Assembly: GCA_023055355.1 (NCBI GenBank)
Contig: JALJCS010000056.1
Coordinates: forward strand, 496,001-560,000
Reading direction: 5' to 3'
DNA: 64,000 bases
Source: Agelaius tricolor
Lineage: Eukaryota > Chordata > Aves > Passeriformes > Icteridae
Of the stretch, positions 54,801-64,000 are shown in pieces. The position numbers and the translations under genes were made by a program. Under the pieces are notes generated by a model, which did not search any database, was not told where the DNA came from, and was given only the letters and a program-made list of their open reading frames with translations. Each line of letters starts with the position of its first letter. Positions within the stretch are counted from its first letter, which is position 1.

Positions 54801-55510
54801 CTTTTGGGTTTTGGGACTGGGACACCTGGTTTTTCGCCCAAATTTTCAGTTAAAAGTTCAGGGAGGCTGCTACCTTTTCAGGACTGTTATTACCGATGCT
54901 GTTACATTTGCACATAAGGTCGAAAGAGTCATCCTCCCCCCTCAGGGCACGGCTCCCTCCCTCTCCTCCAGTGTAATATTACAAGCGGCCAAAGGTGCTG
55001 TTAGCTAGGTAGTGGGGGTTAAAGATGGCACCTGATGTTATGCAGGAGAAATTCCAGAGATAGGATTACTAGCTTTGCTGTTTAACAAAATCTCATTAAT
55101 TACAGGGCACGTTGAAAACAAAGCAGCTACAGCCTTATCTTTCTTAGTAGGAATATAAAAAAGCAAAATATGAACAGATTCCCAGAGTTCAGAGAAGTTC
55201 TTTATTGCCCAGAGTAGTAAATCTTCGAATTGAGAATTTAATCCTATCCGTCTTTAGTTTAGTATAAACACCCTTTTGTTCTGACACATCTCAAACCGTG
55301 CCTGAGCTAGCCAGGCTGCGCAGCCATCGTGGGCTGCCTCTCGCTCCCGTGCACTCTCTCCTTCTCAAAGCGGCACAAGCTTTTGCATTTGTATACCTGC
55401 GATTTGCATTCGAAAACCCGCCTCTGTGGCTGGGCAGCAGTGAGTCAGACAGCGAAGAGGGTAGTGGGGGAAAGATTCGCCACCCCATCGCTGTTGTTAA
55501 CTCTTCAGGG
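54801..55510. other. Unassigned region left of ERV-G
   Basis: A plus frame at 54766-55008 (80 codons, ending LQAAKGAVS) and another at 55298-55516 (containing SSESDSEEGSGGK) show no family I can name. A minus 5' LTR for ERV-E would be expected here but is not recognised. Confidence 0.35.
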
Positions 55511-55987
55511 TGTTAAAAATAGGTTAGAAACTGTTGTAAAATAGTTGATAGATCGTTAAGCATGTACTGTTAGTTTGGTTATTGTAAAAGGGTAGTTATA
55601 AAAAATACGGTACTCAACGTACCATAATACACCTAAGTAAAGTGCACCACCTCCCCAAGCGAAACAAGCCAGCCAGGACAGAACAGTAATGGGCCAATCA
55701 AGTGCCTTAAACCTTCATGCAAATGAAGGATCGAAAAAGAAACCAATCCAAAGGGACAAAAAACAGGATAAAAAGGGGCTTCTGACCCACTGAATCTGTG
55801 CCGCTCCATCTGGGACATCAGAGACATCGCTACATCGCTGCTCAAGAAGACCCAGTGCCGGCGTTGCAGCATCCTCGATTGGAACGCTCCTGCTTGGCCT
55901 GTGGGTCCCCATGCTTTAGGCCTTTCTTTTTCTTATAATAAATGCTGAAATCACTTTAGTACCGGGAGCCTGCTCCCGTTTCTAACA
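55511..55987 (+). repeat. ERV-G 5' LTR and PBS-like site
   Basis: 477 bp from TGTTAAAAATAGG to CGTTTCTAACA. GGATAAAAAGGGGC (about 55767) is TATA-like and ATAATAAATGC (about 55937) is polyadenylation-like. TGGAGAATCATCCGGGAT at 55991-56008 is the PBS candidate; its CCGGGAT end is shared with ERV-A but I cannot name the tRNA. Confidence 0.85.
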
Positions 55988-56354
55988 GCTTGGAGAATCA
56001 TCCGGGATATGACCTCGCCCAACTGAAGGACAGGATGGCCTCCTGTCCTCCATGAAGGGACCTTGTGTTGGTATCCAGGGAAAAAGGCCTGAGGCACAGT
56101 GGAGCCGGTAAGTATCACCTATCCATGGGCAGGGGGAGGGCCCCAGGTGACAAAGGGGGGGCGAGTGTGTGAGCATGATTGAGACGGGGCCAGCTCAGAG
56201 CCCTGAAGTGTGAGTGGGCCTTCTAGTACCACGGTTCTGAGTTCTCTGTGAGGAGACCAGCTGGGAACAGAGGGAAGTGAAAGAGGGAAGACCGAGTGAG
56301 GCGCCCCCCCAACCCTCCTTGTTCCAGCATCTGGGGGCAGGCCTTGTTAAAGCC

Positions 56355-56605
56355 TGACAAGCCATTGCCCTCCAGGCGTGTGGAGAGCCCTGGTGAAAGA
56401 GAGTGAATCACATGCAAATCAGCTTCAGCTTCTCAGGGCGTGTGAGCAGCTGTGGAGAGGGGTTTTGAGTGACATGCAAACAAGCCATTGTTCTCCGGGC
56501 GTGTGAAGGGCTGTGGCAAAAGTTGTGAGTGACCTGCAATTCAACCTCAGCTTCTCGGGCATGTGGGGAGCTGCGAAGAAGGGTTTTGAGTGACATGCAG
56601 ATGAC
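56355..56605 (+). repeat. Imperfect tandem repeats (about 60-66 bp) in ERV-G leader
   Basis: About four units run between PBS and gag, each around a core CTTCTCRGGGYGTGTG-like motif, an AGCTGTGG-like block and GAGTGACATGCAAA. Copies start near 56357, 56401, 56468 and 56527, with a partial one at about 56588. Placement in the untranslated leader suggests RNA-level function such as packaging, but simple duplication is equally possible. The rest of 56009-57148 holds no recognised gene. Confidence 0.75.
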
Positions 56606-57148
56606 CCCATAGGTGAACTGACACCAGAGGGGATCAGTTTTAGAGTCCTTCCTGGAGACTCAGTGATACTGAAGCCCAGAGTGGCTGACCCCAGGCAAGG
56701 AGGGCTACAGTATCGTAGGACTTTTTAGCACCCCAGCTGCGAAGGAGTAGTTGTGTGGCCCATCCTTCAGGGTACAAAGGGGGGAAGTCCAACTTGGGCA
56801 AGGTGCGGCGGTCCGAACCCGACTCCAAGACTATCTCTAGGGAAGAGGGATAGCCAAGCCTCGGGGGAGGTGGAAGGAGTCAGGGTGGGGCCCTACATGA
56901 ACCAGTGATTCTCTGACAACAGGGATCCACTTCGTGTGAGTCTAAGAGGTTTGCTAACATCTCCTTCCTCTGTTCAATAAAAGGAAAAGGGAAACTCCAG
57001 GGTGCTGAACCTAGGTCAGTAGGGAAACTTAGTGTGTCAGTACCTAAGGTTCTGGGGTGTCGAAAAAAGGTACCTTACGTTGGCCGGGAGGGCGAGGCAC
57101 CAAGAAACAGAGAAGTATGAATGAACAGGCCTGATGTGTGAATGTACA

Positions 57149-57738
57149 TGTTATAAATGATCAATCGTGAGCCAAATTATCAAAAAATGTGAAAAGATTT
57201 ATTTCTCTTTCTGCGCGACCGAAATACGGTCTTCAAAACCACCACAGCCAAAGAGACAGCGTCGTGCCCAGGAACGGCCCTGGGTGAACCTGGATCTGAC
57301 CTCTATCGCATCAGAACCCTCCTCATTCATGAGAGTTGCTTCTAGCAACAAGGTTTTATACAGTTTATTGTGCCCGAGGCGAAGGAGCCCCAATTTCTTT
57401 TGTAACTCTTCACATTCATCGCTGTTTCTTTCAGTGTGCAGAGCTGGACAAAGATCATTTCCAGGTGGATAGTCAGCGTTGATGGGCTCCGGGGAAGCCC
57501 CATGTATTCAAATGTATAACTTTGGCGTCGCTGGCTATCTTGATTGATGTAATCTGCAGGACAATGATCTCTCTTAGGCGGTTTCCGACGACTTCAGATA
57601 TCGGTGATCATCATCCTGGAAGTGTCTATTCTTACGCTAGTGTCGATTGTTATCTTAGCCGTGTCCCAGAATTCTTAGAATCTGAATAGACATCTGCACT
57701 CGGGCTGTATGTGGTCAGAGACACATTTGGATTTTACA
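57149..57738 (-). mobile_element. LTR insertion in ERV-G leader, minus orientation
   Basis: The plus-strand left end is TGTTATAAATGA and the right end GGATTTTACA, so on minus it runs TGTAAAATCC to TTTATAACA. The body (GGTTTTATACAGTTTATTGTGCCCGAGGC region) is the reverse of 58460-59036. No perfect target duplication seen. The following 57739-58055 is AT-rich leader with no recognised gene. Confidence 0.75.
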
Positions 57739-58055
57739 ATTTTTATAAAATATATTCTTTAATAGCATGAATTATTTCTAACATATATTACAGACGTGTA
57801 ATTGAATGTGAGATAGTGTCTCTCCTGCAGTGTGAGTGAAAAAGAGTAAGTACTCCTTAGATAAAAGAGCCACATAAGAGTGCCCAGGGGCACCCAAGTC
57901 GATTGCTACAAGGAGACCTTTCTGCATAAACAGAAAGAGGTTAGAGAGATATACTCTCTTAAGTAAAAAAAGAATAAAACAGAACTTTTAAAGGGCCGGT
58001 AACAGTAAGCAGTTTTATTTACCAGCCCAAATGCTTATAGTAACTAAAAGTCACT

Positions 58056-60490
58056 ATGGGCCAGACCCCCAGTACACGGGGAGGGCGACCAAAGAGAAAG
58101 AATAAGAAGATTCCTCCTGCAAGCCCCCTAGGTGATTTACTGGATGACTGGAATAAGTGGGAAACAACTAGAAAGTTAGATCAGGTAAGGATGGTTTATT
58201 ATTGTGTGGAACATGGGCCAAAGAGGAAATTACAACAAAAATCCTTGAAGTGGCCCTGGTATGGAAGTAGAGATAAGTGGTTGTGTGCTTTATTATATCA
58301 GCAAGTGTGTAATCAAGAAAACCCTAATTCAGAAGAAGTAGAGTATATTACTTGCTGGATGAAATTCTTAGAAGGAAATTCTAAGTGTAATACGTGGTGT
58401 GAGATAATTCGTGCTTATATGAAATATATATAAAATAAAGTTGTAAATAAAATTGTACATGTAACAAAAATCTGAAAGCCTAAGACCATGGACAGTCGGG
58501 AAACAGATTGATACATAAAAACTGCGAAACTCCAGATGGCAGCAAGGAAAGAAAGCCTAAATAGCAAGAGAAAGGACGTTGCTGGTGCGGAGATGGGCCT
58601 TTCCCAGGACTATCCGAGGAACACCCAAGAGCGATGAACACTTGATAAGTATCTTCAATCAAGATAACCAGACTCGTCAGGAACATACATCTGAATACCG
58701 GGTTCACATAACTCAATCAACACTCACCACCTCCCAGAAACAGCATTGTCCAGCCCTGTACAAAGAAAAGAGACTTAATGCATATGCAGAATAACAAAAA
58801 GAATAGGGGCACCTCTGCCTCGGGCAGAAAAAACTGTATAAAACCAGCCCCAACGGAGACCGCATTTGTGAACGGAAAGAGTCCAATGTGATAGGAGTCA
58901 GATCGAAGTTCACCGAGCGCCGATCCCAGGCTGGACGCTGTCTCTTTGACTGTAGCTATCAAAGACTGTATTTTCGGTCACGAAAATAAAATATTTATTA
59001 TTATTAATTTGGCTTTTTCATTTATTACCTATAACATAAGGTATGCAAACTAAAAAAGGATAAAGAGCCGAAATCAGAGGAAAAAGATAAAGAAAATGAG
59101 GGAGTTATTAAAAAAAGGTGGGATCCTTTGGACTATGTAACCCCACCAGCTCTCCCTCCTAACTATCAAGCTACCCCCCCCACTTAACTCCCAGCCTCCT
59201 ACTTCTCAAACCCTATCTTTATCCTCTCCAGTGATCCCTGCTTCTCCTCTATCTCCTCAGGGAATCTCCATGTAATTTTTACCCCCTCCAACAACTCCAC
59301 TCCCCCATATATATACACCCCTTGATGCTTTTTTCCTGCTGCCTCCTACAACCCACTAACTTACAGCTTACTTCACCTGTAAGTCAGAATACAACACCTT
59401 TCCCTGAGAAAAAACCTCTGGATATATCCTCCAACCCAACAACTGAACCCTCCCAAAGTGATACCAAAGAATTAGTGAGCCAGTCAAATCACCCTTCAGA
59501 TGCTGGCCCTTACTGTAATACCAGATCAAAAAGTGGTGTAAGGCCAGAGGTAAATCCGGACAGGCTGTTTCCCCTGAGGGAAGTTCCACTAGTTGGGGGG
59601 GTAGGAGGAATAGGTTTTGTAAATGCACCCCTGACAGCTTCTGAAGTAAGAACATTTAAGAAAGAGCTGGGTAACCTGGTCGAAGACCCAATTGGCACTG
59701 TACAGCAAATAGATCCATTCCTGGGTCCCAATATATATACCTGGGGGGACCTGCATTCTGTTATGACCATCCTCTTCTCCCCAGAGGAGATACGCCTCAT
59801 AAGGTCAGCAGGGATAAAGATCTGGGAGAAGGAGAATTGTATTGGACCCCCGGGTGAGCAAAAACTCCCTGTAGTGGACCCAAATTGGAATCCCAACCAG
59901 GAAGAGGGCTGGAGAAATATGCAAGACTATAGGACCCTTATTATAAGAGGCATAAAAGAATCTGTACCAAAAAGCAGCAATACAAAATTGGCATTTGATG
60001 GGAGTCAGGAAAAGAATGAGTCCCTGGGGGCATGGCTAAATTGATTAAAACAAAATTTTCAGTTTTATTCCAACATTGATCCTGATGGACCAGAGGGCCA
60101 AGTATTAAAAGTACAGTTTGTTACCAAAGCTTGGCCTGACATTAGATGAAAATTAGAAAAATTAGAAGACTGGCAGAAAAGGGGAATTAACGAGCTGTTA
60201 AGGGAAGCTCTGAAAATTCATTTAAGGACAGACGAGGAGAAGAACAGAACAAAAGCAAAAATTATGGTGGCAGTAGCAAGAGAAAGTATAGGAATGGGAA
60301 GAGGGGAGCCAAGAGGGGGGGCAGAAAATAAAGGGAAGCTGAGTAAATGGAAAAAACCACCATCAGATAATGTATATTGCTATTACTGCAGTGAAAAGTG
60401 ACATGTTAAGCAGTTCTGTGAAAAATTACAAATGGATGAAGCAATTATGAAAGAACAGGACACCCTGGAGAAGATTTTGAGAAAAAATTA
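58056..60490 (+). pseudogene. ERV-G gag (broken)
   Basis: The ATG at 58056 gives MGQTPSTRGG, a myristoylated class I matrix start, with 125 codons to a stop at 58433. An LTR (58460-59036) then interrupts. A Pro/Ser-rich p12-like region follows (about 59050-59560). Capsid: 59565-60044 (PLREVPLVGG, EDPIGTVQQIDPFLGPN), a stop, then VTKAWPDIR at about 60122. The NC knuckle at 60378-60419 keeps CX2CX4HX4C spacing, but the residue before His is a stop codon. The capsid is closely similar to ERV-A. The stops and LTR block Gag synthesis. Confidence 0.9.
58460..59036 (+). mobile_element. LTR insertion in ERV-G gag, plus orientation
   Basis: 577 bp, TGTAACAAAAATC to CCTATAACA, with ACTGTATAAAACC (about 58829) and AAAATAAAAT (about 58982) in promoter and poly(A) positions. 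It is a reverse-oriented relative of 57149-57738. No perfect target duplication found; boundaries within a few bases. Confidence 0.78.
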
Positions 60491-60539
60491 TGATTAGGGA
60501 TGTCAGGGGCTCTACGCTCTGGGGAATGAGATTGGACAC

Positions 60540-63500
60540 CAGATAGAGCCCCTGGTAAACTTAGAAATTGGCCCCCAGAGTGAAGAATATGAGTTTTTAG
60601 TGGACACAGGTGCTGATCAATCCTGTGTGACAAAGCTCCCCAGAGGGGCTCAACTAAACAAAAAGATCTGCCAAGTGTGGGGAGCAAACGGGGAACCATT
60701 CAGACCCCAGGTTATAGAGAGCATAATTATAAAAGGAAATTCAAAGGAATGCAGGGCTGATTTCCTTTATATCCCAAAACTAGGTTGCAACTTATTGGAG
60801 TGGGACCCTCAAGTAAAGATGGGAATTGGAGTAGTGCCAAAGGAGGGGAGAATGGTAGCCCAAATAATTTTATTAACTGAACGGGATATTGGAGAAATTA
60901 ACCCAATAGTCTGGGTGGAAGGAGGAGGATGAGGGTTGTTAAATATCCCGCCAATTAAGATAGAAATGCAGTCAGAAATTCCTTCTGTTCGGGTAAAACA
61001 ATATCCCATCTCCCCTGAAGGCCAAAAAAGGACTAACACCTGTGATACAGGGACTCGTGGAAGAAGGCATACTAGAACCATGCATGTCACCACATAATTC
61101 TAGCTGTCAAAAAGGCTGATGGACCCTATTGATTGGTGCAGGATCTGAGGGAAATTAACAAGCGAACTATTTTCAGATCTCCAATAGCACCAAATCCATA
61201 TACTCTTCTCAGTCAAATTCCACAGGAACCTGCATGGTTCTCAGTAATAGATTTGAAGGATGCTTTCTGGGCCTGTCGGTTAGAGGTGGGGAGCAGGAAT
61301 TGGTTTGCCTTTGAATGGGAAGACCCAGAGTGCAAATGTAAACAACAACTTAGGTGGACCTGCCTCCCACAGGGATCCACAGAGTCCCCTAACCTATTTG
61401 GACAAGCCTTAGAGGACCTTTTAAAGTCCTTTGTACCCGGGGAAGAAATAAAAATTCTACAATATGTGGATGACCTACTAATATCAGGCAAAGATCAAGA
61501 ACAGATCCAACAGGCCAGTATGAGTTTACTAAATTTCCTGGGAGAAAAAGGATTAAAAGTATCAAGGAAAAAACTCCAATTTGTAGAAGAAGTAAAGCAC
61601 CTGGGGCATCTAATTGGAAAATGGTACAAGAAGCTCTGTCCTGAAAGAGTTGTGGGGATACTGTCAATTCCACCACCCAAGACTAAAAGAGATGTAAGAA
61701 AGCTACTAGGTCTAATAAGCTATTGTAAATTATGGATTGATCAGTATACTCAAACTGTAAAATTTTTGTATGAAAAATTATTAAGCACAGAACCTATAGT
61801 TTGGACTCCAGAGGATACCAAATGATTCCACGACTTGAAGGCTTGATTAACAAAAGCCCCAGTTTTGATTCTGCCTAATTTAAGAAAACCATTTGATCTG
61901 TTTGTTAATGTTAATGAAGGCATAGCATATGGAGTAATAACCCAAGATTAGGGGGGAGCAGGAAGCCAGTGGCTTATCTGCCAAAATTATTGGATCTGGT
62001 TGCAAGAGGGTGGCCAGCCTGTATTCAAGCTGTGGCAGCCACAGCTACCTTATTAGAAGACACTAAAGCTTACATTAAATGGGAAGATTCGAGTACACAC
62101 ACCCCACAACTTGAGGACAGTGTTAAGCTGAAAAGCTCCTCAGTGGCTAACAAACAGCTGAATCCTGAGGTATGAAATAACCCTGATGAATATTGAGAAT
62201 CTAGAGATTGTCCCCTCAAAATGTTTAAATCCTGCTCAATTCTTAATGGAGGAACCAATGGAAAATTTAGAGCAAAATTGTATAGAGCTAATTGAGATAC
62301 AAACCAAAGTAAGAGAAGACCTATAAGAAGACCCTTTACTGTTGCAGTGTGATGCCATTTCCTGTTTCACCTATCCCAACCCTCCAGGTGTGCCAACCTT
62401 TCCTTTCCCCTTTTGCCCTCCTGCTAAGAGCTGTCCATCAATCTTAACATTCCAGCAAGGGCGTCGTGTGGTTGGCAGAAGTTCAAAAGATGCCCCTCAG
62501 GTCCGGGTTCATTGGCCTGTCCAAGAGTCTATATCCTTTGAGCCTTCCCCTCCTCACACCTGGTTGGCCCTCACCTGTCCCTTCCCCTCCCCCTGTCCCC
62601 GGGGCTTAAAAGGAGATGAGACCATGCGGTCGGGATTCTATTGGGAGCTGTTACAAGATTCAGAGGTCTACCATCCTGGAATAAAACTCTGGATTAAGAC
62701 TCTACAATAGAATCCTCTCCTTTCTCTTCACCGTCACCTGAACCATTTCTACCAGAGGTAAACTGAATTTCTACTTTGCCTGGATTTGTTCCGAGTGCCT
62801 AGCTGCAGCATCCAGCCGGCCAAAGGTATCTCTGAGGTGAAACACCACAGCTGCCGCCTTTGGTCCAGCAGCAAGGGTCAGATGAGGCCAGGTACGTCCC
62901 ACCCGGAAATATTGGGATTAATAGTCCATATTTTACCATATGGAAGGGTCCTGTATATAGATGGATCCTCTCGAATTGTAATGGGAAAAAGGGCATCAGG
63001 ATATGCCGTTATTGAAGCAGGGGAAATCAAAGAAAAAAGGGAAATTACCCTCAAATTGGTCTGCACAGTTGCAAAATATATGCCCTAAAGAGAGGTTTAG
63101 ATTTATTAGTAGATGATATAGGCACAATCTACAAGGATTCTCGATACGCCTTTGGGATAGCTCATACCTCTGGAAAAATCTGGCAAGAGAGGAGATAACT
63201 CAAAGGGGAAAAATCTGGCACATGAAAGTGATCAAGGAAGTACTCGAATCCCTCAGAGGACCAAAAGAAATTGCCATAGTCCATATTAAAGGCCACCAAA
63301 AAGGGGATACCCCTGAAATCCAAGGAAACAAAATAGCAGACCTGGCAGCCTTGGAAATCGGGGACCCAGTCATAGTCCTAAGGGTAAAAGAAGACCAGGG
63401 AAAAATAAGGGAACAAAGGATGGAAAGTGGTGGACCCCAGACGAGCAACAAATATTCAACCAGATAATACCCAGGAAAGTGATGGAAGAGATACACTGAT

Positions 63501-64000
63501 TAACTCACTGGGGAACTCAAGGAATATGTGATCATTTCCTGAAATATTACATGGGAATGGGAATATATGAAATAGCCAGATCCATCACAGGAGAATGTTT
63601 AACCTGTCAAAAAGTCAACAAAAAGGTGATGTGAAAAACCACTCCCGAGAGGGAGGAAATTAGCCATAAGACCTTTCCAGAGTATTCAGGTTGATTTTAC
63701 TGAATTAACTCCAGCCCCAGGGTATAAACACCTATTGGTCATAGTTGACCATCTAACACACTGGGTTGAAGTGTTCCCCACGAGAAGGGAGACAGCCCAA
63801 GCTGTGACAAAAGTTCTCTTAGAAGAAATTATTCCAAGATACGGGCTAGTAAATATTATTGATTCGGACCGTGGCCCCCACTTTACATCCAGTGTTCTGC
63901 AACAAGTCATCAGGGCCCTGGGAATAAAGTGGGAGTTACACACCCCTTGGCACCCTCTGAGTTCTGGGAGGGTCGAGAGGGTGAATCAAACCTTAAAAAA
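60540..64000 (+). pseudogene. ERV-G pro-pol (broken, incomplete)
   Basis: Protease: LVDTGADQSCV intact at about 60597-60630, with GCNLLEWD where GRD is expected. RT: VQDLREINKRT (61136), VIDLKDAFWAC (about 61242), LPQGSTESPNLFGQAL and YVDDLL (about 61464), open from 61133 to 61825. RNase H: after LTR-K, YIDGSSR (about 62957); then KDSRYAFGIAHT in a shifted frame (about 63136), where the expected TDS reads KDS. Integrase: HWGTQGICDHF, CLTCQKVNKK (about 63510-63625), VDFTELT, DSDRGPHFTSS (about 63862) and SGRVERVNQ (about 63965) to the window edge. Typical class I. Multiple stops and shifts. Confidence 0.92.
62340..62930 (+). mobile_element. Solo LTR, family K, in ERV-G pol
   Basis: 591 bp, TGTTGCAGTGTG to AATAGTCCATA, with 6-bp flanks CTTTAC (62334-62339) and TTTTAC (62931-62936), a target duplication with one mismatch. 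It lies between the RT connection and RNase H of ERV-G. Confidence 0.93.

Larger units (their letters stand above)
55511..64000 (+). mobile_element. ERV-G: class I provirus, truncated by window end
   Basis: 5' LTR, PBS-like site, leader with tandem repeats, gag (MA, CA, NC), protease, RT, RNase H and integrase are visible; env and the 3' LTR lie beyond the window. Insertions are an LTR at 57149-57738 (-), a same-family LTR at 58460-59036 (+) and LTR-K at 62340-62930 (+). Capsid and RT are close to ERV-A. Stops in gag, RT, RNase H and integrase make it inactive. Confidence 0.92.

Noticed and set aside
1..64000. Host protein-coding gene, tRNA, rRNA or CRISPR array
   Set aside because: I scanned for conserved non-retroviral domains and structural RNA patterns and saw none; PBS sites resemble tRNA 3' ends only because they bind tRNA primers.

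Overview
The window looks like avian, probably passerine, DNA made almost entirely of transposable elements. The evidence is a CR1 LINE with its ATTCTGTG-type 3' end, LTRs beginning TGTCCTGGTTT or TGTGTTGGTTTT of the kind common in bird genomes, and stacked endogenous retroviruses (ERVs) of classes I, II and III. I recognised no host gene, structural RNA gene or CRISPR array. Density and nesting this high suggest a repeat-rich compartment such as the W chromosome or heterochromatin; that is inference.

Layout. 1-3159: CR1 LINE (+) with a solo LTR inserted in its RT. 3.2-7.3 kb: class III (ERV-L-like) pol fragment (-) cut by three LTRs. 7.3-9.99 kb: poorly resolved, LTR-like. 9990-31449: ERV-A (+), a degraded class I provirus that received several LTRs, ERV-B (15156-21171, -, class II) and ERV-C (21597-25727, +, near-identical LTRs). 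From 31450: ERV-E (-, class II remnant), with its LTR and env at 31.4-35.3 kb and gag at 53.5-54.8 kb. It is split by ERV-F (36366-52777, +, class I), which itself contains ERV-D (39608-47816, +, class II, best-preserved pol). 55511-64000: ERV-G (+, class I), running off the window end.

Many insertions are defined by exact target-site duplications (TSDs) that I read directly. 6-bp TSDs: AAGAAC, GGGTCC, CCTCAC, GGGGAG, GTAGAG, GGTACC, GTGGGC, TGAAAC. 4-bp TSDs: CTCC, TAGG. They give a relative chronology, for example ERV-E, then ERV-F, then ERV-D. Three LTR families recur. LTR-T (about 375-400 bp) has three solo copies. LTR-Q (432 bp) has two. LTR-K (576-591 bp) has five, all on +, two of them flanking ERV-D.

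Every protein-coding remnant is retroviral or LINE-derived. All replication genes carry stops, frameshifts or deletions, so nothing here appears autonomous. The most unusual item is ERV-C: its LTRs differ at about one site in 413 bp, yet its interior keeps only a gag amino-terminal ORF, dUTPase and RT scraps, about 1 kb of AT-rich non-retroviral-looking sequence, and an env transmembrane tail whose reading frame continues into U3.
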